Shown here: positions 9,601 to 18,282 of the stretch, in pieces
Layout: each line of letters begins with the position of its first letter
How positions within the stretch are numbered: position 1 is the stretch's first letter
Assembly: GCF_900167145.1 (NCBI RefSeq)
Contig: NZ_FUWG01000008.1
Location: forward strand, 1 to 64,000
Reading direction: 5' to 3'
Origin: Treponema porcinum
GTDB taxonomy: Bacteria > Spirochaetota > Spirochaetia > Treponematales > Treponemataceae
Length of the DNA: 64,000 nt
Program-made: the position numbers and the translations under genes
Notes under the pieces: generated by a model
The model's input: only the letters and a program-made list of their open reading frames with translations
Databases searched by the model: none
Told to the model about the DNA's origin: nothing

Positions 9601-10302
9601 AGCTTCCGCATCGTCCTTGTTGCAGTAGTGGATGTCGTTTGTAACTACAAGCGGCAGGTTAAGTTTTTCGGCAAGTTTTATCATTTTTTCCGCTGCAATT
9701 TTCTGGTCAGGAAGGCCGTGATCCTGAAGTTCTATATAGTAGTGGTCAGGACCGAAAAGGTCTGCGTATTTTCGTGCAACTTCTTCTGCCCATTCGTCAT
9801 CATCATGAAGAAGTGCCTGCGGAACCTGTCCCTGAATGCAGGCAGAGAGGCAGATAAGTCCTTCGTGCCGTTCTTTAAGCATTTCAAAGTCGATGTTAGG
9901 TTTTCCGTAATGCAGTCCTTCTGTGTAGGCATTGCTGCAAAGCCAGCTCATGTTTTTGTAGCCGGTTTCGTTTTCGCAAAGAAGAATAAGGTGATAATAT
10001 TTTCCGCCGTATTTTGTGCGTTCCTGGACTTTATGGTCAGTTTCCGTTACGTAGAATTCGCAGCCGACAATCGGATTTATACCGTTTGCGTGGCAGATAT
10101 GTTCAAAATTCAGCACGCCGAACATATTTCCGTGGTCAGTAAGCGCAAGGGCCGGCATGTTAAGCTCCTTTGCGCGTTTTATGAGCGTTGTGATTTTAGA
10201 GGCACCGTCCAGAAGCGAATAGTCTGAGTGGACGTGAAGGTGTACGAATTGAGAAACGGGAGTTCCCTCCGGCGGATCGTCAAAATGCGGTATGTCTGCC
10301 AT
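6658..10302 (-). CDS. dnaE: DNA polymerase III alpha subunit
   Basis: The 1214-residue protein fits DnaE (about 1160 in E. coli). The N-terminal PHP domain ([18 protein letters not shown], residues 20-37) keeps its HxH. The palm has the paired aspartates [12 protein letters not shown] near 425, followed by fingers ([19 protein letters not shown]), a helix-hairpin-helix region and a C-terminal OB domain around 1030-1120 ([10 protein letters not shown]). It is the replicative polymerase. The start at 10302 has AGAGG 8 bases upstream. The N-terminal extension [15 protein letters not shown] before the PHP domain is lineage-specific. Confidence 0.97.
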   Translation of the reverse strand: MADIPHFDDPPEGTPVSQFVHLHVHSDYSLLDGASKITTLIKRAKELNMPALALTDHGNMFGVLNFEHICHANGINPIVGCEFYVTETDHKVQERTKYGGKYYHLILLCENETGYKNMSWLCSNAYTEGLHYGKPNIDFEMLKERHEGLICLSACIQGQVPQALLHDDDEWAEEVARKYADLFGPDHYYIELQDHGLPDQKIAAEKMIKLAEKLNLPLVVTNDIHYCNKDDAEAQDALRCIGFKRLLDEPHQTMGDGRTEWYFKTEEEMRRLFPNHPEAYENTIKIANMCNLTIHQYTTPELKGCLPRFELPKEFQRHEDYSQNQDDFVRHLVEKGLRQRYKEITPEIRERAEYELAIIFKMGFSGYFLIVWEFINWAKEHEIPIGPGRGSGAGSLVAYCMTITDIDPFRFNLIFERFLNPERVSMPDFDIDMDFDYRQTIIQHTRELYGDPQVGHIVTFGTLKPKQCIADVGRVLGIPLSEVNMLKACIPDNPKAKLKDAFSEPTEKFPDGGKLIPYKDEPRYKRLFDLAFKLEGVNRNTGLHASGMVIGLTALPDWAPVFKDPKTGEVAVQYTMDIIEPCGLVKFDYLGLKTLSLIRYAEDIINKHKKPDEPVFKTENVSETDSETFDMFGRGDSVAVFQFESPGMQKILRQVQPRCIEELVALNALYRPGPMDYIPQYIDGKWKPETVHYPDPCLEGLLKETYGVMVYQEQVMQVSQKIAGFSLGGADMLRRAMGKKKPEVLMGKKKEFIEGALKNGFTEQHAADIFEIMVPFAGYGFNKSHAAAYTVLAYRTGWLKCHYPAEFMAANLTNELTSTDGVPFYIAEARRMGIPVDPPDINKSDVRFDVVDGHIVFALMGLKGMGEEAAKAIVQERTEHGDYKSFMDFLERVVPLQVVSKNDEGKELKRAVINSKAIEVCIRTGAFDKLGQNRPTLLNDMDRAVRYVQDKISGSTNGQGDLFGDTDEKVYADFVFNQLDDLPTMEKLNDEMEVIGCYVSGHPLDDYKKVIQNCVTLTSNNMDRAAKESQAEKAALAASGQSSWQMRNTGKTYTVLGFVHGLHPFRTKKGTDMAFAKLSDYNGEMDLTFFSKTWETLKTQVQDGKIAAFKGKVDGSREQPSFIVDSIEDPSVLKERSIKEVHIEIENSFQSEAEVSKIKDFLFAQNGNCSLYFHIDTASGPFIVKANSQLTVSSSKEVLSQIEDLPLVKDVWCE

Positions 10303-10359
10303 TTTTTACCTCTGCAAAACTTTATGAAAACAGTGTACAGGAAAAAATGAATATCCTCA

Positions 10360-10440
10360 AGGAAGTGAGGATTTACATTTGAAGCAATTACTCAGCACTT
10401 CCCGTCAAATTGCCGTAAGTCATTGATTTACGGCATGACA
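10360..10440. repeat. Intergenic two-hairpin repeat, family 1, copy 1
   Basis: The first part (GGAAGTG...TTGAAGCAATTACTCAGCACTTCC) forms an imperfect long hairpin with a TTGAAGC loop. The second is a hairpin TGCCGTAA (10411-10418)/TTACGGCA (10428-10435) around AGTCATTGA. Copies at 40010 and 42505 share the layout, and 30674 carries the first hairpin reversed. It is the most diverged of the full copies and lies between dnaE and tRNA-Gln. Confidence 0.8.
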
Positions 10441-10491
10441 ATGTTCATGCGGTAAAATTTAAGAAAATTTGATAAAATTACCTTGTTTTTA

Positions 10492-10520
10492 TTGACAAAA
10501 ATCCGGTGGTCTATTATATT
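10492..10520 (+). promoter_or_regulatory. Sigma-70 promoter of tRNA-Gln
   Basis: TTGACA at 10492-10497 and TATATT at 10515-10520 are separated by 17 bases. This predicts a start about 9 bases before the mature tRNA 5' end. Confidence 0.75.
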
Positions 10521-10535
10521 ATTGGAACATTACAT

Positions 10536-10606
10536 TCCCCGATTGTGTAATGGTAGCACTTCAGATTCTGGTTCTGACTGTGGGGGTTCGAATCCTCCTT
10601 GGGGAA
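10536..10606 (+). tRNA. tRNA-Gln (anticodon CUG)
   Basis: The sequence folds as a full 71-nt cloverleaf. Acceptor TCCCCGA pairs with TTGGGGA, D-arm GTGT with GCAC, anticodon stem TCAGA with TCTGA around loop TTCTGGT (anticodon CTG), and T-arm GGGGG with CCTCC around TTCGAAT. Position 73 is A and CCA is not encoded, so it must be added after transcription. A terminator follows directly. Confidence 0.93.
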
Positions 10607-10610
10607 CTAA

Positions 10611-10640
10611 AGGCTGAACAGCTGTTTCAGCCTTTTTTTT
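10611..10640 (+). terminator. Terminator of tRNA-Gln
   Basis: AGGCTGAA (10611-10618) pairs with TTCAGCCT (10626-10633), followed by a run of eight T. Confidence 0.85.
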
Positions 10641-10670
10641 GTGGAATTCCATATTTTACAGTGTTTGTCT

Positions 10671-10743
10671 GGTTCCTTCGTCTATCGGTTTAGGACGCGA
10701 CCCTCTCAAGGTCGAGAGACGAGTTCGACTCTCGTAGGAACCG
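10671..10743 (+). tRNA. tRNA-Glu (anticodon CUC)
   Basis: A 73-nt cloverleaf. Acceptor GGTTCCT pairs with AGGAACC, D-arm GTCT with GGAC, and anticodon stem CGACC with GGTCG around CTCTCAA (anticodon CTC). The T-arm is ACGAG/CTCGT around TTCGACT and position 73 is G. CCA is not encoded. It is separated from tRNA-Gln by a terminator, so the two are probably independent units. Confidence 0.92.
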
Positions 10744-10744
10744 T

Positions 10745-10782
10745 AAAAATCCTTTCGTTTGCTTCAAGCGAAAGGATTTTTT
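10745..10782 (+). terminator. Terminator of tRNA-Glu
   Basis: AAAATCCTTTCG pairs with CGAAAGGATTTTTT across a short loop. It lies two bases after the tRNA. Confidence 0.85.
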
Positions 10783-10844
10783 GTTTTAACGGAAAACGTC
10801 TTTTTTGTTCCTGCAGAAATCATGCGCTGTAACGATGCTGTGAT

Positions 10845-11096
10845 TTACTGTTCGCTTATCATTGCCTTTGCAAGCTGGTCGGCGCAGGAAGTGCCTTTCA
10901 TTCCGCAGATGTTTCCGGCGCATTTTGCGTTGATTTCTTCTGCCGTCATTCCGTCCAGCAGTTTGGAAATCATTTTTAGGTTTCCGTTACATCCGCCGTT
11001 AAACTGAATGTCATAGATTTTTCCGTTTTTTGCCGTAAATGTGATTGTTCTTGCGCATACTCCGTGCGTCTGATAGGTGTGTGTGCCGTCTTTCAT
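10845..11096 (-). CDS. TSCPD-domain protein (TIGR03905-like)
   Basis: The 83-residue protein is cysteine-rich: GVCARTI, GGCNGNL, KCAGNICGMKGTSCADQL. The last cluster matches the TSCPD/TIGR03905 small-protein family, which resembles the C-terminal zinc-binding region of vitamin B12-dependent ribonucleotide reductases. The function is unknown; metal binding through the four or five cysteines is likely. It stands alone, transcribed toward the tRNA genes, with no clear operon partner. Confidence 0.8.
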   Translation of the reverse strand: MKDGTHTYQTHGVCARTITFTAKNGKIYDIQFNGGCNGNLKMISKLLDGMTAEEINAKCAGNICGMKGTSCADQLAKAMISEQ

Positions 11097-11135
11097 AATG
11101 CGTTTTTGCTGCTTTTGTGCAGCATCCTCCGTCTT

Positions 11136-11708
11136 TTAAAAATCAAAAGCTATTCCGATGTAGCCGTTAAATGCAAGGTTCAGAAAATTATTGTTATTCG
11201 AATAATACCATTTGCCGGACTCTTTGGAAAGTTCAAGCCAGTATGGATCTAAAGAAAGCGTAAATCCTGCCGCCGCGCTTATGAAATGCCACAGCCGCAC
11301 TTTTGCCTGCAAATCGCTTCCAAAGCCGATGTACGTATTGTTGTAATATGTTCCGTTTTTTGAAACTGAATTATTGTACAGGTGGAACGCAGGACCTCCC
11401 TGAATGCAAACTTTAGGTGAAAGTTCGGCAGCGGCGGCTATTCCGATATTTGTGTCTAATGAAAAATCGTCCTCAAAAAGAAGGTGGACTGTTTCAAAAA
11501 TGCCGAAATGATTTTTGAAAAGGAAAAGATTGTAGTTTGAAAGCGTGATGCTTGCGGAAGGTGATTTTTCCATGCGGTAAGATTTTGTGCCGTCTTTTGA
11601 CCAGTACTGCAATGCTGTATTTATATTGAAGAAAACGCCTGCGTCACTTTTTGCGTACAGACTGAACGAAAGAAACATAATTAGCAGTGCCGGAATTGTT
11701 TTTTTCAT
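11136..11708 (-). CDS. Predicted outer-membrane beta-barrel protein, unknown
   Basis: The 190-residue protein has an N-terminal signal peptide (MKKTIPALLIMFLSFSLYA, cut before KSDAG). It then has alternating hydrophobic/aromatic strands (NINTALQYW, SITLSNYNLFLF, LNLAFNGYIGIAFDF). The terminal F fits the C-terminal signature of spirochaetal and proteobacterial outer-membrane barrels. An outer-membrane or periplasmic location is inferred; no specific family is recognised. It is divergent from the polyprenyl synthase gene across about 60 bases that must hold both promoters. Confidence 0.65.
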   Translation of the reverse strand: MKKTIPALLIMFLSFSLYAKSDAGVFFNINTALQYWSKDGTKSYRMEKSPSASITLSNYNLFLFKNHFGIFETVHLLFEDDFSLDTNIGIAAAAELSPKVCIQGGPAFHLYNNSVSKNGTYYNNTYIGFGSDLQAKVRLWHFISAAAGFTLSLDPYWLELSKESGKWYYSNNNNFLNLAFNGYIGIAFDF

Positions 11709-11772
11709 ATCAGTAGTGTAGACAGATTTTTCCTGTTTGTAAATGATGATGAATTGCTGTATAGTAATATGT

Positions 11773-12843
11773 ATGGATACAGTATTTACATCTTACCTGG
11801 AAAAAATTGAGGAAGCGCTGCATTCGTATCTTCCTGAACATACAAATCCTTCGTGGCAGAAACAGTCTTTTTCTGAACTTTCTTCCTGCGTCAGCGAAGC
11901 GCATCTTGAAAACCTTATAAAGCCGTGCCGTTCCCTTATGGACTTAGGCGGAAAGCGCTGGCGTCCGCTTCTTATGGTGCTTTGTGCAGAACTTTCTGCC
12001 GAATGCGGAAAAAAAACGGAACTTACTGACGGCGGAATTTTTGCTCTTACTCCGCTTGTTGAGTTTGTTCATACGGCAAGCCTTATCCACGATGATATAG
12101 AAGATTCTGCAGAAGTCCGCCGCGGAAAACCGTCTGCCTATATTCAGTACGGTCTTGATACGGCACTTAACGCCGGTTCCTGGCTTTATTTTGAGGCGGC
12201 TGTGTGCATAGACTCCCTTTCCTGCCCGGATGCGTTTAAGAACAGCCTGTATTCGCTTTATGCGCAGGAACTCCGCCGCCTTCATTTAGGTCAGGCGATG
12301 GATATTTACTGGCACAGAAACCCAGAGCTTGTGCCGTCTTTGGAAGAATATGCGCAGATGGTTCACTGTAAGACTGGAACGCTTGCAAGTCTTGCCGTTC
12401 AGACAGGAATTATCGGCGGCGGAGGAACGCGTGAAGAAGCTTCCCGTGCCGGAAGTATTGCTGCCTGTGTGGGCGAGGGATTTCAAATTCTTGATGACGT
12501 TCAGAATCTTACTACGGGAAATCCGGGTAAAAAACGCGGCGATGATATTGTTGAAGGGAAGAAAAGCCTTCCTGTCCTTCTTCATATAGCAGAAAATCCT
12601 GGTGACAAGGCTTGTATTGCCGAATGTTTCCGGAAAGCCGGTAAGGAAGGAATAGAAAGTCCTGCGGTGGAAGAGTGCATTGCGCTTTTAAATTCGCGCG
12701 GTTCTATAAAAAAAGCAGCGGAAAAAGGAAAGGCGTGCATTACGGAAAATGCGGAAAAACTTGCTTCCGTTTTTGGAAATTCCGGCGCGGAAAAAAGTGC
12801 TGTTCTTATAAAGAAACTTTTTGCGGATATGATTCCGCAGTAA
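11773..12843 (+). CDS. Polyprenyl diphosphate synthase (geranyl/farnesyl type)
   Basis: The 356-residue protein is a trans-isoprenyl diphosphate synthase. The first aspartate-rich motif is LIHDDIEDSAEVRRGKP near residue 105. The second is FQILDDVQNLTTGNPGKKRG, where DDVQN replaces the usual DDxxD; this change is seen in some members. It condenses isopentenyl with allylic diphosphates to make lipid carrier or quinone precursors. Start 11773 (MDTVFTS) is preferred over 11743 because the longer form adds only low-complexity residues; no strong ribosome-binding site is visible for either. Chain length cannot be read with certainty. Confidence 0.88.
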   Translation: MDTVFTSYLEKIEEALHSYLPEHTNPSWQKQSFSELSSCVSEAHLENLIKPCRSLMDLGGKRWRPLLMVLCAELSAECGKKTELTDGGIFALTPLVEFVHTASLIHDDIEDSAEVRRGKPSAYIQYGLDTALNAGSWLYFEAAVCIDSLSCPDAFKNSLYSLYAQELRRLHLGQAMDIYWHRNPELVPSLEEYAQMVHCKTGTLASLAVQTGIIGGGGTREEASRAGSIAACVGEGFQILDDVQNLTTGNPGKKRGDDIVEGKKSLPVLLHIAENPGDKACIAECFRKAGKEGIESPAVEECIALLNSRGSIKKAAEKGKACITENAEKLASVFGNSGAEKSAVLIKKLFADMIPQ

Positions 12844-12885
12844 TCAGGCAGAAAAAGCCGGTTGTTGCGGCAAGGTTGGTGTTTT

Positions 12886-13416
12886 ATGGTAGAGCGGGTT
12901 GATGTTTTAAATGAAAGGGCTATTCAGCTTGCACGCGCCGGCTCTGTAAAAGAAGCGCTTGCGTGCCTTACACGCGCCATTACAATAGAAAAAAACAACT
13001 ATCTTTTGTGGTTCAATCTTGGAATTACGTACCGGGATGCCGGAAATCTTGCAGAGGCGCGTAAGGCTTTGGAGAAGGCGTACGAAATCTGCGAAGAGGA
13101 TGAAGATGTTGTAGAAACGCTTGCGCTAATCTGCTTTGATATGGGAAACTTTGAGGACGCGCTTGTATATTGCCGCGAAGGACTTGATTTTAACGTTCAA
13201 AATCCGCACCTGTGGAATACTACGGGAGTTGTGTATTTTAACCAGAAAAAGTATGAAGATGCAGCAGAAGCGTTTGAAACGGCAGTCATGCTTAATCCGT
13301 ATTATTACGATGCGCTTTTTAATTTGCGCGATACGTACGAAGAACTTGGAAATAGTAACGGTGCGGCGGATGTTGCAGCGCGTATGAAAGAAATTGAAAA
13401 GGCTGGTGTAAAATGA
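12886..13416 (+). CDS. Tetratricopeptide repeat protein
   Basis: The 176-residue protein consists of about four TPR units (LNERAIQLARAGSVKEALAC, NNYLLWFNLGITYRDAGN, DVVETLALICFDMGNFEDAL, NPHLWNTTGVVYFNQKKYED). No signal peptide or other domain is present. TPRs mediate protein-protein contacts, and the partner is not evident. Start 12886 (ATG) is chosen over the TTG at 12862, with AAGG about 12 bases upstream. It overlaps the next gene by 4 bases (ATGA), so the pair is translationally coupled. Confidence 0.85.
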   Translation: MVERVDVLNERAIQLARAGSVKEALACLTRAITIEKNNYLLWFNLGITYRDAGNLAEARKALEKAYEICEEDEDVVETLALICFDMGNFEDALVYCREGLDFNVQNPHLWNTTGVVYFNQKKYEDAAEAFETAVMLNPYYYDALFNLRDTYEELGNSNGAADVAARMKEIEKAGVK

Positions 13417-13811
13417 AAGGCGTTTTTGTCGTTACGGAAGTCAATGAAGACAGGATTATGGTTTCGCCGTATCAGGAGGGCGGTTTTTCTACAGGGAAGA
13501 CTGTCCTTTCACGCATAGAAGTTATGAATCCTAAACGTTTTAATATTGAAGAAGGAACTAAAGTTTCCATAGGATTTTCAAAAGGACTTGAGAACGTTCA
13601 GGGAGTATGCACGCTTGTTTTTCCGGTTTTGTGCTGTGCACTGGGACTTTTCCTTTATCCGAAGGCGGTTTCTGCGTTCGGTATGGAGTATTCGGAAATT
13701 GCAAGGTTTGTTTTCGGGGCAGTTATGTTTCTGTGTGCGTTTGCAGTCGTAATAAAACTTACGCGCTGCTCCTACACGGTTATTACACCGCGAATTACGG
13801 GGCTTTGCTGA
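13413..13811 (+). CDS. RseC/MucC-like membrane protein
   Basis: The 132-residue protein has an N-terminal soluble part (about 1-62). Two transmembrane segments follow (VCTLVFPVLCCALGLFLYP and ARFVFGAVMFLCAFAVVI) with a short C-terminal tail. This matches the RseC/MucC (SoxR-reducing) layout, but the N-terminal cysteine cluster seen in some members is missing. It may act in redox-related membrane complexes, but the assignment is by architecture. It is coupled to the TPR gene and convergent with the amylase gene. Confidence 0.55.
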   Translation: MKGVFVVTEVNEDRIMVSPYQEGGFSTGKTVLSRIEVMNPKRFNIEEGTKVSIGFSKGLENVQGVCTLVFPVLCCALGLFLYPKAVSAFGMEYSEIARFVFGAVMFLCAFAVVIKLTRCSYTVITPRITGLC

Positions 13812-13847
13812 TTTTTGCGCGTATTTTCAAACTTTACTTTTTTACCG

Positions 13848-15641
13848 TTATTGTATCAGACGGTACATAAATCCGTCGTCCAAAAGCATTCCGTTTTCAA
13901 GTTTTTGTGAAAGAAGGACAGTTCCGTCATTTCCGATATTTACTGGTTTTTCGCTGCAGTTTACGATGACTTCGATTTTTTCGCCGCCGTTTTCTGCCGT
14001 TTTTGTATAGCGGATAAGCCGTTTTGTACCGTCAGCATTTTCGTTTCCGTAATTAAACTGAATGATGCTGCTTCTGAGTGCCGGATGCGTTTTCCTTAGC
14101 AAAATCAGTTTTTTCATAAATGAAAGCGTTTCGTCAAAACGACCTGCCTCTATTTCTTTCCACGGCATACACCTGCGGTTATCAGGGTCGTTTCCGCCTT
14201 CAAGCAGTATTTCCGTGCCGTAGTAAATGCACGCCGTTCCCGGAACGGAAAAAAGCAGTGCGAGTGCCTGTTTTGCCCGGTCTGCGTTGCTTTCAAAACG
14301 TGTAATCATCCTCATTGTATCATGGCTGTCCATCTGATTGAAAAGGACTCTGTTTGTCTGCCGGCTGTACATTGAATAGCAGCGGTTTATGGCAAATTCA
14401 AAATCTTTTGCATTTGTATGACTGTCTTCGCAAAAACCAAGGATTGCATTCTGCAGCGGATAGTTCATTACAGAGTCAAATTCGTTTCCGCGAAGCCACG
14501 GCTGTGCGTTGTGCCAGATTTCTCCTATAAAGTAAAAGTCTTTTTTTAGCGCAAGCATTGCCTTCCGCATTTCCTGAACAAAAAGATGCGATACTTCATT
14601 TGCAACGTCCATACGGATTCCGTCTATGTCATAATCCCTGACCCATTTTTCGCTTACGCCGATAAGGTATTCGCGGACTTCTGGATTATTCGTGTTCAGC
14701 TTGGGCATAAAGTCTGCAAAGGCAAACGAAAAGTATTTTTTATCCCAGGAATTGTGCATTTTCCAGTAATCTTCATGAAGTTCAAAGTTAAAGTCGTTTA
14801 TCATAAACCATGAAGCGTATTTTGAGTTCTGCCGGTTTTTAAGTACGTCCTGCCATGCAAAAAAATCCCAGCCGCAGTGATTGAATACGCCGTCAAGAAC
14901 GATTTTTATTCCGTGTTCGTGAGCTTTTTTTACAAGTTCCCGGAGAGTTTCGTTTGTACCGAACGATTCGTCAACTGTAAGATAGTCTTTTGTGTCGTAT
15001 TTATGCTGGGAACGAGCCTGATTTATAGGCGTCATATAAATTCCGGTAATTCCAAGCGACTGAAGATAGTCCAGCCGGTCTATAATTCCCTGAAGGTTTC
15101 CGCCGTAAACATCGTTCCACCCTGCCTTTTCACCGTATTTTCCCCACGGCTTAAGACCTTCCGGCTGAAAACTGCTTTTTCCCCGGCAGAAGCGCGACGG
15201 AAAAATCTGGTAAAATACGGCAGATTCTGCCCATTCGGGAGTACGGTTTACGTCTGCCGGATTCATCCACGGAAAGGTAAAGCAGCCTGTAAAATCCCGA
15301 ATCCGGCTGAACTGTTCTTCCGTGTAAAAGCCAGTTTCAAGGAAATACGCCGTTTCGCCTTGAGATTCCATCGAAAAGAAATAACGGCAGCGTTTTGCAG
15401 GCGGAGTTACCGTCGCGCTCCACAAAAAATGTTCCTGAAGTTCGCGGCGTTCGGTCATTTCCACACAGTTACTTTTCCATATAAATTCACCGTCGTGCCT
15501 TTCGCCGTTAAAAGGGTCTGCCCAATGCAAAAAGACGCGCTCAACGTCTTTTCCAGTTTTAATAGTAATTTCCAGATTGTTGTTATCCAGCGGATAACAG
15601 AAAGCATCAAATGCCTGATGATAGATAGCAGATAAATTCAT
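13848..15641 (-). CDS. GH13 alpha-amylase family enzyme (neopullulanase/cyclomaltodextrinase type)
   Basis: The 597-residue enzyme has an N-terminal Ig-like CBM34-type domain (about 1-115), a TIM-barrel catalytic domain and a C-terminal beta domain. GH13 regions are all present. Region I is LDGVFNHCG, and region II GIRMDVANE holds the nucleophile Asp near 345. Region III FIGEIWH holds the acid Glu near 371, and region IV MDSHDT holds Asp near 438. The N-terminal domain and the absence of a signal peptide fit the cytoplasmic GH13_20 subfamily, which cleaves maltodextrins, cyclodextrins or pullulan. It is divergent from rlmE. Confidence 0.9.
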   Translation of the reverse strand: MNLSAIYHQAFDAFCYPLDNNNLEITIKTGKDVERVFLHWADPFNGERHDGEFIWKSNCVEMTERRELQEHFLWSATVTPPAKRCRYFFSMESQGETAYFLETGFYTEEQFSRIRDFTGCFTFPWMNPADVNRTPEWAESAVFYQIFPSRFCRGKSSFQPEGLKPWGKYGEKAGWNDVYGGNLQGIIDRLDYLQSLGITGIYMTPINQARSQHKYDTKDYLTVDESFGTNETLRELVKKAHEHGIKIVLDGVFNHCGWDFFAWQDVLKNRQNSKYASWFMINDFNFELHEDYWKMHNSWDKKYFSFAFADFMPKLNTNNPEVREYLIGVSEKWVRDYDIDGIRMDVANEVSHLFVQEMRKAMLALKKDFYFIGEIWHNAQPWLRGNEFDSVMNYPLQNAILGFCEDSHTNAKDFEFAINRCYSMYSRQTNRVLFNQMDSHDTMRMITRFESNADRAKQALALLFSVPGTACIYYGTEILLEGGNDPDNRRCMPWKEIEAGRFDETLSFMKKLILLRKTHPALRSSIIQFNYGNENADGTKRLIRYTKTAENGGEKIEVIVNCSEKPVNIGNDGTVLLSQKLENGMLLDDGFMYRLIQ

Positions 15642-15701
15642 TCAATTACTCTACCATTATTTTTGGTAAACTTCTATAAAAAAAATCCCGAAAATCAAGA
15701 T

Positions 15702-16295
15702 ATGGCGAATAATTACGAAAAACCTGACTTCTGGTCACGGAAAGCATTTTCTGAAGGATATCCGGCGCGTTCGGTGTATAAACTTCAGGAAATTGACCAG
15801 CGTTTTGGAATGATAAAGAAAAACGGCACGGTGCTTGATTTAGGTGCTGCGCCTGGCAGCTGGACTACGTTTCTGCTGCGTAATATCGGCGAGGGCGGAA
15901 AGGTCGTTTCCTGCGATTTAAATCCGCTTGCAAAATCTGTGCGGGCTGATAACCTGACTTTTTTGCAGGGAGATTTGAATGATGCGGAAATCCGTAATAA
16001 AATCCGTGAACTGGGGCCTTATGACCTTGTTGTGTGCGATGCAGCGCCCCTTACCACTGGTAACAGGACTGTAGATACTGCACGTTCCCAGCAGCTTGTA
16101 GAAATGGCTGTCTGGTATGCAAAGGCAATGCTCAAGCAGGGCGGTAATTTTGCGGTAAAGATTTTTCAGAACGGAGACCAGCAGATGTTCCTTAAGGCTC
16201 TGCGTGAAATTTTTACGACTGCAAAAGGATTTAAGCCGGAAGCATGCCGTGCAGAATCTTTTGAAACGTATTTAGTTGGAATTTCTAAGAAATAA
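15702..16295 (+). CDS. rlmE: 23S rRNA 2'-O-methyltransferase RlmE (FtsJ)
   Basis: The 197-residue protein methylates U2552 (E. coli numbering) of 23S rRNA using S-adenosylmethionine. The SAM motif is VLDLGAAPGSWT near residue 45. The K-D-K-E catalytic tetrad is visible: Lys in ARSVYKLQEID, Asp in VVCDAAP, Lys in FAVKIFQ and Glu in ESFETYLV. Start 15702 (ATG) is used; a TTG at 15663 would add 13 unconserved residues. It is directly followed by the peptidase gene, spacing 9 bases. Confidence 0.93.
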   Translation: MANNYEKPDFWSRKAFSEGYPARSVYKLQEIDQRFGMIKKNGTVLDLGAAPGSWTTFLLRNIGEGGKVVSCDLNPLAKSVRADNLTFLQGDLNDAEIRNKIRELGPYDLVVCDAAPLTTGNRTVDTARSQQLVEMAVWYAKAMLKQGGNFAVKIFQNGDQQMFLKALREIFTTAKGFKPEACRAESFETYLVGISKK

Positions 16296-16304
16296 AGGTA
16301 TACT

Positions 16305-17405
16305 ATGTTGCAATTTGAGAGATATAAAAATAATTATTTCATAACAAAATTGAAGAATTTTTATTATATGATTTTTAGGACTCGTGTAAGACGGATTATC
16401 ATAACATCTCTGGCGGCGTTTGCAGTCGGTACAGGCGTAACATCACTTTCTCTTATTGCAGTAGATAAATTCAGCGTAAAGAACGGCGTGGGCGGTCTTG
16501 AAACTGCCGGTGTTCCAGAATTCAAGGAATCAGATTTGGACAGGGCAGAAGCCCTTTCTTCTGCGGGGGAACTGTCTGAAATTTCTGCGGACTTTGTAAG
16601 CGATGCCGGTGCAGATAACCTTGATTCTGCAGCTGCCGTTTATTCACAGGATTCTTCTTCCGAAGAACTTGAACTTTGCTATTACACATACCGCGTAAAA
16701 AAAGGCGATATGATAGGCTTTATCGCCGATTCGTTCAACATTACGCAGGATACTATCATAAGCGTAAACAACATTCATCAGTCGCGCCTTTTGCAGATAG
16801 GGCAGTACCTTAAAATTCCTTCTATGCCGGGAATTATCTACACCGTGCGTAAAGACGGCGAAACGGCAGAATCCATTGCAGAAAAATACGAAGTCAGTGC
16901 AGAAAAGTGTGCAAGGGTAAATTCGGTTGCCGTAAGTGCAAAACTTCCTGCCGGTGCTGCCGTTTTTGTTCCTGACGCACAGCTTGACTGGGTTACGCGC
17001 CAGGAAATTAACGGAGATTTATTCCATAAGCCGATTCGGGCGCGCTACTGGCTTTCTTCCTATTACGGATGGAGAAGTTCTCCGTTCAACGGAAAGCGCT
17101 CCTACCATTCTGGCGTTGATATGGCATGCCCTACGGGAACTTCCGTATATGCGGCACTCGGCGGAACAGTAACGTCTGCCGGATTTAACAACGTATACGG
17201 AAATTACATAATCATTACGCATCATTCCGGCTATAAAACTCTGTACGGTCATCTTAGCGCAATTCTTGTTACGCGCGGCCAGTACGTAGACACGAATACC
17301 CGCATTGGACGTGTAGGAAGTACAGGAATGAGTACAGGCCCGCACCTTCATTTTACTGTTTATAAATTCGGAAAGACCGTTAATCCTTTGGGATTGTGGA
17401 AATAA
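16305..17405 (+). CDS. LysM/M23 family peptidoglycan endopeptidase, membrane-anchored
   Basis: The 366-residue protein has an N-terminal transmembrane anchor (about 31-53) and a low-complexity linker. A LysM domain (YRVKKGDMIGFIADSFNITQ, about 125-170) and a second, weaker LysM (about 175-222) follow. The C-terminal M23 lytic domain holds its zinc ligands HSGVD near 267 and HLHF near 346, so it should be active. It cleaves peptide cross-bridges in the periplasm during growth or division. AAAGG precedes the ATG at 16305. Confidence 0.9.
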   Translation: MLQFERYKNNYFITKLKNFYYMIFRTRVRRIIITSLAAFAVGTGVTSLSLIAVDKFSVKNGVGGLETAGVPEFKESDLDRAEALSSAGELSEISADFVSDAGADNLDSAAAVYSQDSSSEELELCYYTYRVKKGDMIGFIADSFNITQDTIISVNNIHQSRLLQIGQYLKIPSMPGIIYTVRKDGETAESIAEKYEVSAEKCARVNSVAVSAKLPAGAAVFVPDAQLDWVTRQEINGDLFHKPIRARYWLSSYYGWRSSPFNGKRSYHSGVDMACPTGTSVYAALGGTVTSAGFNNVYGNYIIITHHSGYKTLYGHLSAILVTRGQYVDTNTRIGRVGSTGMSTGPHLHFTVYKFGKTVNPLGLWK

Positions 17406-17411
17406 CGGTTT

Positions 17412-17975
17412 ATGAGCGTACTTTTTGTAAATGCCTGCGTCCGTTCCGGGTCAAGAACGAACCGTCTTGCGCGTTATTTTCTTGAAAATATTTCCGAAAA
17501 GGTAGAAACGGTAAACCTTACGGAAGAAAATATTTTGCCTTTGGACGGAGCGCGCCTTTGCGAGCGCGATTTGCTTTTGAAAGAAGGCAGGACGGACGCG
17601 CCGCTTTTTTACCACGCACGCAAGTTTTCCAAGGCTAATACAATTGTAATTGCAGCACCGTTCTGGGATTTATCTTTTCCTTCGCTTCTTAAACTGTATC
17701 TGGAAAATGTTTCTGTTTCTGGAATTACGTTCCGGTATGAAAACGGCCGGCCGGTCGGACTGTGCAGGGCGGAACAGCTTGTGTATATTACTACAGCCGG
17801 CGGTCCGATGTTTTCTGATTTTGGATTTTCATACATAAAGACTCTTTGCAATGTTCTTTTCGGCATAAAAAAAACTTTCTGCTTTAAGGCGGAAAACCTT
17901 GATATTGATGGCGCAGATATAGAATCTCTTTTAAAAGCGGCGGAAGAAGAAATAAATCACTTTTTTGCCCGGTAA
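17412..17975 (+). CDS. Flavodoxin-fold NAD(P)H-dependent oxidoreductase
   Basis: The 187-residue protein has a flavodoxin-like N-terminus (VLFVNACVRSGSRTNRLARY) with the phosphate-binding loop, then IVIAAPFWDLSFPSLLKLYLE. The glycine-rich TTAGGPM flavin contact follows. It resembles azoreductase/quinone reductase proteins that use FMN. The physiological substrate is unknown. The next gene is 80 bases on and has its own ribosome-binding site. Confidence 0.75.
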   Translation: MSVLFVNACVRSGSRTNRLARYFLENISEKVETVNLTEENILPLDGARLCERDLLLKEGRTDAPLFYHARKFSKANTIVIAAPFWDLSFPSLLKLYLENVSVSGITFRYENGRPVGLCRAEQLVYITTAGGPMFSDFGFSYIKTLCNVLFGIKKTFCFKAENLDIDGADIESLLKAAEEEINHFFAR

Positions 17976-18057
17976 TTATTTTGTTCATTTACTTCTTAAA
18001 CTTTCTATAAAAAAGTGGTATATTTATAAAAGGCATTTGAAGCAGAGGAGGAGAAAT

Positions 18058-18282
18058 ATGTTTGCTACTACAGGAATAATTCAGGGAAATACAGTTCTTA
18101 CAAATGATTATTCTCTTGAGCATTATAACGGCAGAAAAGTTATAATTACAGTACTTGACGAAGATTTTTCGGCTGGCAAAACAGAAAAAACTTTTCAAAC
18201 AGTTTCAGACGAAACCCTTCTTGCCGCTTCCGATGCCCTTATAAATCAGAATATGGAAGCATACAGAGAACTTGCAAAATGA
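18058..18282 (+). CDS. Antitoxin of a Doc-type module
   Basis: The 74-residue protein starts with a beta-rich segment (TTGIIQGNTVLTNDYSLEHYNGRKVIITVL) and ends in an acidic, probably disordered tail. This layout is typical of antitoxins that bind their toxin through the C-terminus. The strong AGGAGGAG ribosome-binding site is 5 bases before the ATG. It overlaps the Doc-like gene by 4 bases (ATGA). The assignment as antitoxin is from this pairing; the family was not recognised with certainty. Confidence 0.7.
   Translation: MFATTGIIQGNTVLTNDYSLEHYNGRKVIITVLDEDFSAGKTEKTFQTVSDETLLAASDALINQNMEAYRELAK

Noticed and set aside
8902..10227. Long plus-strand frames opposite dnaE
   Set aside because: They are antisense shadows of the strongly supported dnaE frame, with Cys/Phe/Arg-rich content and no starts of note.
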